From: Rhodosorus marinus
Lineage: Eukaryota; Rhodophyta; Stylonematophyceae; Stylonematales; Stylonemataceae
Length of the DNA: 64,000 bases
Assembly: GCA_029953675.1 (NCBI GenBank)
Contig: JAMWBK010000001.1
Coordinates: 2,083,001 to 2,147,000, forward strand
Direction: 5' to 3'
The first letter of the stretch is position 1. Each line of letters begins with the position of its first letter. The notes beneath the pieces are model-generated. The model had not been told where the DNA came from and made no database searches. It saw nothing but the letters and a program-made list of their open reading frames with translations. A program made the position numbers and the translations under genes. Positions 12,115-25,407 of the stretch are shown here, piece by piece.

Positions 12115-12174
12115 ATGCTTTCCGAGGCGCGCCATCGGCGCCTGGGGTTGCATGCTTCCCTCCCTAGTTATTAG
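12115..12174 (+). repeat. Direct repeat of 11219-11278 (retroelement 3' coding end)
   Basis: Sixty bases beginning CATGCTTTCCGAGGCGCGCC occur at both places with almost no difference. They encode the final residues of the retroelement frame. The first copy is not followed by the 3' tail but runs on into another part of the element, so two truncated ends are fused. Confidence 0.85.
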
Positions 12175-12223
12175 TTCATCTTCACGCCTTGCGTAGCGCT
12201 TCAGGCTATGCTAGTAAAGTCCA

Positions 12224-15200
12224 GTAGATAGGTGAGAATCAATAAATGCAGGATTTGGACTGTAAAAAAACCCTTCATGGGCTGCTTCAAAGGGCAGACG
12301 GTTCCACTTTCGCAGCCCCGTAGGACCGTTTCGTATCGGCTCGATGAGTCGTCACGAGATAAAAGTCCAGCTGTGGTCGGTTCTACCGAACCTCATCGAG
12401 CGAGGAGCACTGTATAGACAAATAGGGGGAGGAGAGTCCAGCGACAGAGCGAATGGTTCGTGAGTCGAACAGCGCTTTAAAGCCCGAGTCTTGATGGGCG
12501 ACTCCTCGTGTGCTGCCTGATAGACAGAGCCTACTCTGTCTAGGCGAGGCAATGGGGCGCATGAGAAATCACTGGATGACAAAGTTGGATAACACGCATG
12601 CAGATATCAATTCTTCTCCTTTCATATCCTCAACGACGGTGTTGAACGCAACCAGCGACTCCGACAACCACCGCAGGTCGTCTCTGCTTCATCGGTCCGA
12701 AGGGCCCCTCCTGGTTAATGACCAAGCCTCTCAATAGTGACGGTTTTACAAAATGAGGGTCCTGCCCCCTTCATCCATCCATATCATTTGAAGCATCGGG
12801 AACTTCTGAAACGAATAGGATGAACCGATTTCATATAGACCTTTTCAGAACCTAGTAGTCGAGGACTATATTAGCCAGGAGAAAGTCTGAGTCGGTCCGT
12901 CTCCTCAAGCTTTTATACTAGTTCCAGGGCGGTCGCCTTGGAATGAATGCGCCCCTTTTCTCAAAGGCTTGCTGGTCTGCGACGAAAGATAAGGCGGCCA
13001 CGACCGATTTAGGATAACCTGAAACCGTATTACGAACCTCACGGACAATTGCAGCGACTTTGTCACTGGCCAAGGAACGGAGCAAGAGGCAAGAAAGCTT
13101 GTCAATTCCCATTCATCTACATCGAGAACCCTGAAACTCACTAGAGAAACACATTTTTCAGCTTCTCTGAGAATGAATAGTGAAGCCACAGCATAAAACC
13201 CCACGCCAGCAAGTGGCCTTTCGAATTCAACGCCTATCAACAGATTCTGTACTCGCAGAGTAGGTCCGGAGAATACAAAACTATTTCTGTGTCTATACAT
13301 CTACGCACGTGTCCTCTCATCACGCCTGCGTTTCAGAGCCATTGCCATAGTCCGACTCGGTACATGAACGGTCACGCTACATGGGTTGCGTAAGTCTTTG
13401 GGAGGCTGAATAGTCGGTAGACTACTGCTCAAGCTGGCGGCCTGGGAATTCAGCGTGTCGACGAAGCGTTTGGGAAAATTTGCGCAATATTTATAAACAC
13501 ATTCCCTGCATGGACTGCCGTGTTCCACTGCTAGTTGGTTGTTTTACTAATCAGCCGACTGGCTTTTCGACTCAGCTCCTCTCCGGCCAGTCAGGCTGGA
13601 CAAACTTCTGACACGTCCATGGTGATGTAATCCACAGCACTGTAATGGACTGAAACTAGTCACAGATGGTCTCGGGTCCGATCAAACTTCAAAAGCCAAG
13701 TCTGAGCGAGGATTTTCTAGAAGGTATATCTAGAGGAAGCCGAACGGCCACGGATCCATGCCGAAAGGAACTGGTCACTTACGCGAACGGTCATGTGACA
13801 GTGAAGGGATAAACGATATTCTATTTAGCCTTCGGTGGCCTAGTCGAAATCTCAAGCCCAGATTTAAAGGCCGTAAGCAAAAGGGCAGACCTGTTCAATA
13901 CGGCCTCGCGTTTCCCGAGGTGACCACTCGCAGTCTGCCGCGAACGGTCACCGACGAGAACAACTCCACCCGTCAGCATTTAAGAGCAAAGCGACACCAT
14001 TTTGCAAAGTTTGAAGGTCCGCTGAACATGCTGGGCATTCGATGAGCATTTCTGCATACGCCATAAACCATAAAAGTAAAACGATCGTCCAGACCCACAT
14101 ACACGTCAGCACCTCTACATAATCTGAAGACTTGCCAGGGATAGAGGTGAGTACTTTATCAGTTATCCAGCTGCTTTCTAGCTCGGAAGGAAGGCTCGAT
14201 AACTGCTAGCTCAAACTCGGAGTCGACTGGAATTTCCAAGTTCATTCAGCGTAGTTAAATTTCCTTGCATCATTCGGACACCTTCATCAAGTCTCGACGT
14301 CAACCGGCCAGTCCAAGTTTGTTCGGAGCCCGAGAACAGATGATGAAACGATTGTTCTGCTTGCCAAAGCCACCATTCTCTATGCAAAATGCGATGTTCA
14401 AGAGCGTAATTTAGTATGTGAGACCCTACGATCCATCATGCTGTTTTACAAGCTTAGCGTCCGAAACATCAGTCTGACAGGCTTTGATCATGGCCGCTTG
14501 GCATTCTTCAATGAAAGATTCCTCTCATGGTAGCGTTCTTGAGTTTTTTTCATGCTCGTCCACCTGCAACCGGCTTTCTATGTCACGTCCTGCTGGTGGG
14601 TGGTTGGTGGTTCTCCTAAAAGACGGCACCAAGAGCGCGGAACATACGCTACATGCCCCTGTCAAGCGCGCATGGTCGGGAGTTTCAAAGAAGTTATCGT
14701 GTCAAATGCCTTCTCCATAATGAACTCTGAGATCAAGTCTATACAAACTTACGCCGGTCAGCAATCAAACCGCTTCTGTGGTGGTGGTAGAAGGAGCGCT
14801 AGTCTTTCACGGTTCTTGCTGATCGCTGACAGACTTTGAATTCGACTCTCTGGAAGGTGCTGAACTTTCAAAAGCTGAACCGAACCTTAACTTGCTGTAG
14901 AATCTGTCACCCAAGCGTCAACAAAACTATCCATTCGAGAACGGTCGCCCGTACGATTCGGCTTTCAAGATACCACCGAAAACGCTCCACTTGCTCAACC
15001 CTCCTTGGCCTTCGAGACAATTGAGTGACAGAGGCAATCTATGAACCGAATACTTCACGAATAGAATCAGGATCAGTCAAATCCTTGGCTCCGGAAAAGT
15101 GAGAGCTTTCACTGCGTCCGTTCTTGGAATCGTCCCGTAGTCTTCAAACGCCTCTGGACCCAGCGGTAGTCTGTGTGGAGTCCGTCTCCATTCCCATTCC

Positions 15201-18200
15201 GAAACCGGTGAAGAGGTCACTCAATATCTATTAATGTCTCGCACACAAGCGCGTCACCTTGTCCGTACCCGGTTCTAGCTCAGTTGCTTGGAAGAGTTCG
15301 GAAAACAGCCTGAGATGCCTCGTTGAAAGCCTCAAAGAGCTCCAACTCCTATTTCAAGATGCCGTGTCTCAAGTTTCAAACCTTTGTCTCCTCAAAAGTA
15401 GGCCTGATTGCTTTCGTTCTCTGGATGGCAATCCTTCCTCCAGAACTGAAGGAAGCACTGTCCTCGCTCAGATTGCTCCATCTGTGACTGTGTGACCACG
15501 TTGTGCTCAGCGAGAACGATGCTTTGATACGGTCTACGAAGAACCTTCTCGATGCAGACGAACGAGCTTAATCAAGAGTAGTAACCATGAGCAGCGGAAG
15601 AGCTTTTCAGGTACCGGGTACTTCAACGACAAAGCGCCTGACCGTCCTGGCTTAGACAAACCCAATCTCGAGAGGCCAAGAACGAACGTGTACGGAGGCA
15701 ACTAGAACTATCCAAGGCGAAGCGCGGCTGATAGGCCAGGTCAGAGATTCAGTTCAGATAAAGGGCGTAAACATCTACGGTGAGATGTTTTCCAATTACT
15801 TTGACGCGACACCTGCCGTCCGCCAGAGGTCACTTCCCCTTGGCTGGATGAACGGATCCCCTTTCACTCTGTTGAGATTCAAACAGCGCCTGCGGGAGTC
15901 GTAAAGAAGCGTCACAATCTTCCAAGCTCGACCTCTAAGATCAACTCATTCCGAGCTAAAAGGTCAACTCTCAGCACGAAGGAATTCTACTGCTAGAAGC
16001 CAGAAACATCAATCGCCTGAAGGTGCTCAAGGGCAATTCCAATCATCCCTCCCTCGTAGCCCTTTTGAATTCACTTCCACGGCCACAATCGGAAGTGTGC
16101 TCTTTAGAAAAGCGTGGCTTTACTCGGAGACTGGCTAGGAAGGCATGTCAAGAAAACTAGCTGCGAAAGGAGAACATCAAGAGACACCAAACGTCTCCAC
16201 AGGGTCAGTACCACTGAACAAGAATCTTTTTGCTAGATAGTGTCTGGACTATGGGTCAGGGCACTCACCCAGACTTTCCTAAAGTGAACGGTGGTTTTCA
16301 GTCAACAGTAGCTCCCGGTTTGTCAAAAAAATTGTAGTGCTCCTCGAAAAACGGCAGCAAGAGGTTCAGGTTCAGCAACTTTCAAGTTCGCCCGATTTTT
16401 CTTTCGCGTACCCCTTCCAACGACGTGTGTGAGCAACCACTTCAAGTCGCCTATCTGGAAGGTGGAAAGACAGCAAAAAGTCTGCGGATTGGGGACCTTG
16501 TAGGTCTATCGCCAGTCAGAACTCGTGATAGACAACTTCAAACCCTTCAAACCTTGTCAGAGTTGCAGAGCTCAAGTCAGGCTGTCCACAACGAGCCAGT
16601 GTCAATATGGGGCAAGCGCGGGAAGCTTGACAAGCACTAGAAAAGCAGGTGATTCGACTTTATCCGGTCTTCTAACGCCCACAGTTTAACCGTTTGACGT
16701 AATACTGCGTCCCTCAGCTTCAGATATACAGACACGAAGAGGGACAGAGCTGGCGCGACCGGACGCGAAGGGGAACTGGGTATGCAAGAGTCAAGCAATG
16801 GAGAGGGACCGGTAAACACGATGTTGGTATCGAATTTGTATTCGACACTGAAATCGCAGTTTTGAAGCGAGTACTGAGTACTATCTTTGCTCTCGAAGCC
16901 ACTTTGAGAGCTGGTCAAACTGGTAAACGACGCGTCAACGGACCATACTTGGCTAGCAATCGTGGGGACTACTCTTACTACTCTTAGGCTACGTGAGTAA
17001 ACCCACGTGTGCACAAGCTCTTTAACCCTTGACTTCTTTGACCGCAGATTAGATACGTGAAGACTGCGCCATAGCAATCAGCTTCCTTCCATTTCGGCAG
17101 TAGAAAGACAGTATGGAGTTGTCCCGAGAGGAAGTTCGCGTCAGACGACCCTCGAAAACTCGAAATAAAGCGCTTGACATTGTTGTGTACTTCTCCAAGC
17201 ACTTGAGAGCAAGAAAGAAGCTTCCAGAGTGCGTTTCGAGTTGAATAAGACTTCATGCTAAAATGCTCACGAACTAACTCCTCTGCTCCTCGCCGCGGGA
17301 GCCGGTATTTTGTTCGTTACACCCGCTTGGACTTCTTCATAGATGCTTTCAGTTGGAATCCATCCGAACCCTGGCGGTAAAAAGCAACTACAGTGACTCG
17401 GTATACTCCGTCCAGGCTCTGTTCTGTCCTTTTTTTTCCCGCATAAAACGACGCTCAAACTCAGAAGTGTATTCTCTGACCGAGAAGAGGCGCTTTTTGA
17501 ATCGACGTGTGCACCCCCCCCCTCAAAGAACGAAGCCAAGCATCCAACGCAATGTGGTGTGAAAGCTGTCCGCACCTTCCTTCCTCACATACTATACAAG
17601 CTCTGTGATAAGATCACAGAGCTTGTATTCCATCAACAAATATGACTTCGGAAACGGTGTAAAGCTCTGAAACTAGGATGTGTAACTACTATCAAACACT
17701 TGATTTCAGATAAGACTAACCTTCTCATCTGTCCTTTAACCCCTTGAGCTGTGGCAGAGACCTACATCTGGTGCTGATCGCAAGCAAGTTTTGGCAACCC
17801 GGCCTACATCCCCATGACGGGCGTATCAAGAACTAGGTACAAGTCATCGATGGCAATACTCTGCCACCAAACTACTAGGAAAACGCCACTTTCTGAAACC
17901 CAGCTAGGATGTCGGTAGAAAATCGGTGCAGTCACTCCGCCCCAGGAACTCTGAGGCAACCGTAGCATCTGCCTCCAACATCCTCATCGTGACCGTTCAA
18001 AAGCATTCACCAAAGCTGATACTACTATAGTGGAGAGCGGTTCACGAGCTCATCCAGGACACCACCGGAAAGCCTGTGTAATCGCAAGGAAATCCTCAGG
18101 GCCCCCAAAACATGAACAAGAACATGAGCATCACCCCGCTTCCACAAACCCTCCTGAAAACCTGCTTTTTTTCATCCCAGCCAGGAAGACATGTCGCTGA

Positions 18201-21200
18201 TTCATGTTGAATCTTAGCATTTACTGTGGTGGGTTAGCGTTCGTCCAGTCCGGTGCCTATCTATTGCTGTTCCAACCATTCGCCCCTTGATGAACTTGAC
18301 CCCTCATATTCATCACCTCAGACCGAGGTAGGGTTCACTTGGACTCTAAAATCCACCTCCTGATCGATTTGGGTCAGGCAATTAGGCTATTCCGAAGTGA
18401 GAACCATCGCAGACTAGGAGGACTGAGCCTCGCCATCATTGGTGGTTTGGTTTTTCTAGCAACTGGACACTGTCGTGCCATAAATAGCCGTGCCTCGTAG
18501 GTTTTAGGTCCTATCATGGAAGGCTACTGTTCCTGATTATGGCGCTGAAACTGCGCACGGGGTAACAACTGGGCACCCTAAAGCCACCTACCACTGCCAA
18601 GCAACGTCAACGAGTTCGAAGTAATCTCTGATATTGAGTAGGTCAAGAAAACGACTAATCCCAACAAGGTTTCACCAAGTCCAGCTCTATTGACGACCAA
18701 AGGCAACCCCGCTCTATGTGAGCACCCGCTTGCTACGCAACCTTATGACCCCTACGACCAGCAAACCCTGGACTCTCTCTGGGCGTTTCAGGATGTTCCA
18801 GTGGAGTTTCAGTGAATAGTTAACATCGTAAATAATACCTGAACCAAAACAAATGGTCGCTCAAACTCAAACCCCCTTTCCCCCCCTCAACCAGAATCTC
18901 AAGAAAAACTGTTCTGCTTTGCCTCATCTCCTCATACTGATAACCTCAACCTCTCCACAACCTCACCCTCCCTCCTAGGTGTACCTAACCCTTCAATTGC
19001 GTTGATGAAGACCATTCGTTCGATGAAGACGAGCATCTGCAATGGATTCTAGGTGTATCCAGTGGATTCTATACCTTAATCGGCTGAATGCATTTTTTCC
19101 TTCAAGAAATCTACCCCTTTCTAACTGACTTTTAATCGCCAGTTGATCAATGAAACAATCTGCAAGTGTCCGACTGCGCGATAGATTCCAATGGTACGAC
19201 TTGATGAGCCCTTGCGCAGTCCGCCCCAGGGCTGGCGGTGTACATCCAGTCCGTTATTGTCGCCATTCGCAAATCGCCAATACGCTCTGATGTTTTCGCT
19301 TGAGCCTGAACCAAACCGCTCTAGAAGCGACGGAGGACAGTGAGTGGAGTAGCCAGCGGTACACTAAACAAAAAACGCCGGTGTTGCAGTATGGCAACTC
19401 TGCCGGGGACTAAAGACTTGCGTGTGGGACAGAACATCAGACCTAGAACGAACGAGGGCCTTTGACTAGCACCAACTTGATTCGTACGACTTCAACTCCG
19501 CAGAAATCAACCAGAAAAGACTATCTAAATATACCTGCGGACTAACGTTCCATACCCCACCCCTCTACAGCTGCGCTTCCGAGATCCCCAGCTTTCATCA
19601 GCAAATCCTACTGCCAATCCGTCTACTGCACACGATCAATTGAAGCATCAGGACCGGCGCGGAGGCTTGATCAGCGGCATTGCCTAATCAAATTGGGGTT
19701 TTCTTGTAGAGTGGCTCCAAGAAGTGTCGCTTTCTAAATTGGGTCTCAATATGAGCCTAGGACGATGCAGCTCATACCAATTGCGTAAGCGTAAACCACA
19801 GACCCTGTGCCGCTAAACGGAGCTAGACCAAGTACACGAGCATCCCGAGCTTCCACACCCAACCCCCCGCCCGCCAAGGCGTTCAATTCAGCCTACTCAA
19901 GCCCAAATCTGAGAGCAAAACATTTTGCATGGTACCCAGAGAAGCCATTCACTAGGGAGAAACCCAGACGAAAGAGAGCCAACCTCCCCCCCCCCTCCCC
20001 AAGCTCTTCCGTGTCAGTCCAGTCCCGAATCTCTACCCATTCAAAAAAACAGTCTATTTTTTTCTCGGCTTCATGCTGAGCAAAATATTGAATAAGAACA
20101 AAAATGGGGTATCGATGAAAAGTTCCACGCTGCGGAAACAGTGTCACCCATCAGACAAGATCCGCATAGCATCCAATAAAACTATTCCAGAAAACTGAAT
20201 ACGAAGGGATAGGACCGGTCAGATATCGTTTTTCAAATATATTATGGAAAACTTAACCAATCGCCTGCTGCTTAGGATCGGATACTTGATTAAAAAATTT
20301 AAAAAAGGTGATACGATGCGAGCATTGTTTTAATTTTGAAAATTCTGGAGATATATACACGCGTGTTATAATTTTGTTGGACATATTCATGTTGTTAAGT
20401 GAATTTATTGGTGGAAGTTTTGTTTTGGAAATAATTGATTAATTAGTTTTGATATTTTAGATAGTTGGATGTTGTTTTTTGTTTGTTTTAGAAGTGATTG
20501 GGTAGGCTAGTTGCCTTTAGGGATGGAATGAAGCGTTGGTGCAGGTTCGAGCGGGGTTTGAGTTAGCTGTAAGGAGATCTACGGGGAGAGATTTGTGACG
20601 TGTCGCGACGGGGGAACGAAAATATTGGTATGGTACTTTGGGACACATCGGCTTATGATGTCTGGTTTTCTGGTTTTTTGCGGTTGTTGGGAGTCGCTGA
20701 CGCGAAAGAGCCCGTGTTCTGCTGGGGTATGGTCGTGTGGTAGGTACTGGACAGGGGACTCTAAAGTGGGTTGTTCGCGACTGGTGTGAGGTGGGAGACT
20801 GGCGAATGATTTGATTCCTGGGGAGCGCTTTTACTCGACGGACCGAAACGAGTTAGAGGGCAATGTGTCTTAACTGGTAGTCGCGACGAGAGAGCGGGGA
20901 CGGGTTGGAGTCTGGACTTCTTCAGGAACCTGGAGCACATTTAAACCCCTGTATTTTCCTTACCTTGCGAAACGGATCACTTCACCGTTAAATAGGTATG
21001 AGGGCTCAACTGCAGGGCTCCAATAACTCTACTTGCATGCGCGCGGACTGACTGCCTACACTTTTCTGGGTTCCGTTCTTTAGTTTCTTTCCACGCGAGC
21101 AGAAATTATGTTGAATCTCTTGCTCAACCCCGCTGGTGTGGAGTGCATTCCTCCAGAGAGGTATCCTATTCTCGGAAACACGTCCATGGACATTTCTCAT

Positions 21201-21239
21201 AATGGTTTGTCCTCAGCTCGGCCCTGATTCAGTCATAAA
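12224..21239. other. Gene-poor block, decayed sequence
   Basis: No intact gene is recognisable over about 9 kb. Frames at 13528-12918 (-) look like one protein broken by a stop and a frameshift, family unknown. The frame at 18560-18820 (+) is protein-like but interrupted by TAG. Other frames are short and overlap on both strands. A perfect hairpin sits at 17594-17628. Bases 20500-20920 are G-rich on the plus strand, resembling leaders elsewhere in the window. Confidence 0.45.
17594..17628. repeat. Perfect 16-bp inverted repeat, 3-base loop
   Basis: The arms 17594-17609 and 17613-17628 (ATACAAGCTCTGTGAT and its reverse complement) surround AAG. There is no gene nearby. A run of T does not follow, so this is not a typical terminator. 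Confidence 0.88.
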
Positions 21240-21438
21240 TTCTTCTCCAAAGTCAAAAGAGTGCGGCGAGAGCTGCACGAATTAGCGCTTCGACGAGGTG
21301 GATGAGGACGAACCGAGCGATATACGCCGGCTTCATGGCAAACTCTCGTCGACCAGAGTCGATGGAAACTGGCTACGATTGGTTCCAATTCCCGGGATTA
21401 CCCAATGACGTTTTTGCTATTGCGGCGGCTTCAAAAAA
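21240..21438 (+). other. Possible exon of an unrecognised gene
   Basis: An open frame, with an ATG at 21302, ends at a good donor GTACGT at 21439. It lies downstream of a G-rich plus-strand stretch at 20500-20920. The peptide has a natural-looking composition (for example METGYDWFQFPGLPND) but no family I know. I could not find a convincing partner exon, so this is only a candidate. Confidence 0.2.
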
Positions 21439-21854
21439 TCAACGTACGTTCTATACACAAGTTCCAACTCCACGATTTCGTGGAATCTGAAAAAGAGCGG
21501 CAGTGTCTTGCGCGACCTTCACCGGCGGTGAACAAGTATGCCTTTTGCAGCGATGCTCGATCTTCTGCCCTCGCTACGAAAACCTCGCAAAAGGACCCAC
21601 CCCCCAGGTTCCTAGGGCAAACCAGACTGCACCATACCAATGGCCAAGTCAGTCAGTCGCTTGCCAATCGACCGGCTGATTCTCTCTGAGTTTCTCTACC
21701 GAGAAACTTACCCACCCCCCTTGATAGCCCAAAATTCCTCACGGGCTGCTGACACCGGTTTTATTTTTGTATTTTTTATCTTTATCAGATGTGGACGTTA
21801 TCGCTACCAGGAGACGGTGAGGGTATCGCAAATTCTTAGCAATCGTGTTAGTGT

Positions 21855-21874
21855 GGTGGTTTTACTAACCTAGC
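21855..21874 (-). repeat. Possible retroelement 3'-end fragment
   Basis: The 20 bases GGTGGTTTTACTAACCTAGC closely match the 3' terminus, in reverse orientation, of the decayed element at 25408. Homology beyond these bases is not clear to me. Confidence 0.4.
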
Positions 21875-22486
21875 CTCCCATGCTGGCGATGGTTGTTTAT
21901 TTGTCTGAGTGATGGATTTACTAAGGTGGTCTACTTCCCCTCACGAGCGTGCTACAACACTGGAACAGTTAGGATTTAGCAAACAGTAGGAGTTGGCTAG
22001 AGCTGCAAGTCGGGGAGTCAATCTAATCCATCCCAAATACGAAACTGCCAGGGATTGGCAGCGCGCACATCGTGAACGAAAAGCGAGTAAGTCTCAAACT
22101 GCTAAGTAAACTGCTTTCGACCTGGACATGTAAAGCGGTACTTCAAAGTTTGATTTAGCGTGGTCTAGTTGTTCGGTGTTTTGGCGGTGGAAGAAGATCA
22201 TTTCTACCCTTAAGGCTTAAAACGGAGTGGAAGTTGATGGCTTGTTGGTAGGGTGTCATGTGCACCAGACACAGCCTCCTGAAAGGTTCTAAAAGGTAAC
22301 CTAGGACCGCATCCAATCCCCTAGGAAAGTTTTACGGCTCACACAGAACGATGATGCTGCGCTTTTGGTGATGTTGTTACCTAACTTCTCGCTCAGGAGC
22401 AAAACCCCGAATATGATCAGGAGAAAAAACTGAAAGAACAACGTTTCGGTAAAAACGAAGAAATCGTGGGAGAAGATCTAAGTGGT

Positions 22487-22571
22487 GGTGGTTTTACTGA
22501 CCTAGTTTTAAGTTCTACACCGGGCGTAGTGCTGTCTAGCTACAAGGAACGAAAGCATGCAAGTCAAGGCG
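22487..22571 (-). mobile_element. Retroelement 3'-tail fragment
   Basis: This segment aligns by eye with 25408-25500, sharing GGTGGTTTTACT, a GGGCGTA block and GGAAC(G/A)AAAGCATGCA in the same order and spacing. It is read as the reverse complement of the element's 3' end. Coding homology upstream is not visible, so the fragment is short or badly decayed. Confidence 0.55.
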
Positions 22572-24951
22572 GAATTCAAAGGGCGTGCGCAACAAGGGCC
22601 CCCTGGAACTTGTTTTGCCGGTGATCAGGTTCTGCATTACTGGCAATATCCCTCCATACAGCCCGGTGCCAGTGCACCGATGGGAATTATTCGTTTGCCT
22701 GGACAGTTTGGTATCAAGGAAGTGCCTGCCCGCAAACGTGCTTTTGGGGGGTCATAGACGAGCAAAGCAGTACCAGAGATGATTTGGAGGAACCAACACG
22801 GCCAGCATCTAGGGGGTGCTTCGAGCAGCAAGAAAAACATGGGGGCGAGTATTAACGAACACCTGAAACCCTATTTCTCTCACTAGTGCCGATTTTTCTG
22901 CGAAAATGGATTGCGCATCATCGCTACCGTAACTCGTTTGACTGGCCGTCGCCGGTCAAACGTTTGGTACTTTTTCGCGTACTAGCGCATGTAGGCCTGT
23001 GATCCTCAGGTATACGGCTGACCTCTGTAAATTCTAGGGGGTACACCGTATCCGTTAGGGAAATTTTTGCCGACCTCGTAACGTTCCTGCGCGCCTAGCG
23101 CTTATGGGTGATCGTCTCCGGGGGTCGTGCCGATCTTCATACTGGTATGATCCTCAACAGCTCATCCGGATGCGGTCCCATTGATTCTGATCATTTTAAC
23201 TCCGTAGATATCGCATTCCCTACATAGAAGATGAAAGCGCGCAGATTAGAGCGGCAATTGGGGAGCGTACAAGAACAGTTCCTCGTCATCCCCGGCACTG
23301 GAAGGGATGGTGTGGAAGGTAAGAGTCGACCAGATACACAGACTCTCACAAGACTCTCACAAGACTCTCAATGAAACATCTCCTGGTTACCTATTTATGT
23401 CAATCGAAAATCCTGGGTAGCTGTGCGCCGAACTACATAGCAGTAGAAGCAAGGAACCCCTGAACATTACGAGGTCGGCAAAAATATCGCTAATAGATTT
23501 GGTGGACGCTCCAACTCCCGAGCAAGCACTAATACACCACAGCACGCAAATGATTGATTCAGAAGAAATCGGCTGCGAAAGTAGGTGGGATCCGGTCTTC
23601 TAGAGGCCTGCACGTACATCTCGCTCGCGGCAATGCTCAATTCCGATGGTTTCAAGAGTGCTATGAAGCCATTCCGCCCTTCTGGGATATTTGCTTCTAT
23701 GTTCTGTGGGATTCCAACCGGGTTGGCTCAAACCGGTCTTACTCTATTGCGCAGGCGCACCATCGAAAGCAAGAACGCAGCAGCCCGCCAGCGCCCACGG
23801 CTGTGTCGAAGTCCTCAAACACGCACCAAGATTTCCCACGGTGGTTTGAAACTTCCAGCTCGACTGTTTGAAACAACGGGCCGCTCCTCGTAGAACACAA
23901 CAGTCGCGCGCGACCGTTCGGTCATCGTCCTACACTCCAGCTGACGATTTCTTCCTATCCCCGGTCGAGACGAGTATTGGAAAATCGAAGAAAAATTCAA
24001 GAAGAATCTACTCGCCTTGATTGGTTAGATGAGTATTTGCCCAGCAGAGTATGAATAATATTCTCATATTTCAATTAACCGTATAGTATTTTTAGGTCAG
24101 AATTATGGCCAGCGAAAGCCTAGATGAGCATTTTACCAAATTCTGGATCATCCTCCCTGGGGGTTGAAAAGGCGAGTACCGAGAATCGGTGCAGTTCTGG
24201 GAGCGGTGATGATGCCACTGGCAGCTGGCAGCATTTTATCTGAATTCTACTGTGAATGCCACGGAGCCTGCTTACTGGGAAGCTTTGGAATGTATGTCGC
24301 GTGCCACTCGTGTTCCGATCTCTGGCCACGGTTATCATTTTTCCTCAGCTTCGCCGTTTTTCCTTCTAGTAGTCCTTGGCATCGTACGGGAAAAGGCAAA
24401 CCGAAAATACGATATCCGACGTAGCGGGTGTTATCGCTCATGTTCCACGGAATAGGCAGTGGTCCACCATGTGACACGCGGTACATTGCTTCCTGCGACA
24501 GGAAGATCTCAGGTCGTGTTCTTCATCGACACGACCTCGAGCAAATGCAGGTTTACCGTTGTTAAGTACGTTGCACAGCCATGGGCAAGACCGAATAACG
24601 CATGCTTAAAACGATAAGACATGGCTCAACGGAAAATACCTGCACTCCTGTCGCCGTTCAGAAATCCATGCGGCCCGCAGTGGTCTACCGAGAGCGGCAT
24701 TCTTTGTTCTCACCTGATGATTATGCGGAGCCACACAACCCCTTAAGCCTTTCTCCAGCAGCTACATACTCCAGCCCCCATAGAAACTCAAAGTAGTGGT
24801 TTCCCGGGCCAAGTGTAACAGTCGGAAATCGCTCTTATGCCGAATGAACGCTGGCCACCCGTAAGACAACCCCCGACATAATAGTCGTAAACTACGCTTG
24901 TGGTCCGTTGCTATCTACGCCTTCGTCTCACTCCAGCTTCTTCAAAAAACT

Positions 24952-25106
24952 AGGACTGGTCGGTCGTCGGCTCCAGTGCGCGGTCGAGCGAACCCGCGAC
25001 GTGTCGACAACGGCAAACTTGCTTCTTAAAAAAAAAAGGACTGGTCGGTCGCCGGCTCCAGTGCGCGGTCGAACGAACCCGCGACGTGTCGACAACAGCA
25101 AACTTG
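24952..25106. repeat. Tandem direct duplication, period 85 bp
   Basis: About 70 bases from 24952 (AGGACTGGTCGGTCGTCGGC onward) recur from 25037 with only a few substitutions, separated by a run of A. The A run between the units is reminiscent of a retrotransposed tail, but no gene is recognisable in the unit. Confidence 0.85.
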
Positions 25107-25407
25107 CCTCTCCATAGTAAAAAGTCGGTAAGCACATGGAGATGCCGAGGAGCAAGTATGTATATCATGAGTATCTAGATACTCACACAACAATCTTCTG
25201 TTTCTCCTGACATACAATGCATCACGCGCCGGCAGATGGGACATAAAAAAAAAACGCGGGAGCGAGAGTGAAGTCTGCTTGGCGTCTGTATTCACACGAT
25301 CTGGAGACCTGAACAGAATTCTCCTGCCAGACCAGCGGCACCTCTTGACAAGCCCTTTGGCAAGCCCATCGGAAGTGGTGGTTTACCGATATCCGAGGGA
25401 TTGCAAC

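Larger units (their letters stand above)
11219..12223 (+). mobile_element. 5'-truncated non-LTR retroelement, 3' half with CCHC finger and RLE-like domain
   Basis: The frame 11425-12174 encodes the end of a retroelement polyprotein without the reverse transcriptase. It shows a finger of the form C-x2-C-x7-H-x4-C (CQGCESRIDACGYHFLGSC). Next comes a restriction-like endonuclease core, ADLLV then YVDLAITCP. A basic KERRYAES block and an FQPFIVESFG block follow, both typical of the C-terminal domain of RLE-type elements. Bases 11219-11278 repeat 12115-12174, the last codons of the frame, almost exactly, so a second 3' end is joined upstream. A perfect hairpin at 11398-11433 introduces a stop. After the stop codon comes a short tail, 12175-12223. 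The element is dead here. A diverged copy lies at 25408-26340 on the other strand. Confidence 0.75.
21875..25407. other. Gene-poor block with repeat fragments
   Basis: No gene recognised. It contains the element tail at 22487-22571, a near-perfect hairpin at 22935-22962 (12-base arms, one mismatch), three AGACTCTCACA-type units near 23340-23372, small hairpins near 24491 and 24511, and the direct duplication at 24952-25106. Confidence 0.5.

Noticed and set aside
12918-13528. Protein-like minus-strand frames broken by a stop and a frameshift
   Set aside because: No family recognised and no support for a repaired reading; left as possible decay product in the gene-poor block.
17594-17628. Hairpin considered as a transcription terminator
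   Set aside because: No T run follows, and intrinsic terminators are not expected in nuclear DNA.
18560-18820. Plus-strand frame interrupted by one TAG
   Set aside because: Composition is natural-looking but there is no start, no motif and no flanking exon.
24952-25106. Repeat pair considered as a CRISPR array
   Set aside because: Only two long units separated by an A run in a eukaryotic genome; no spacers.
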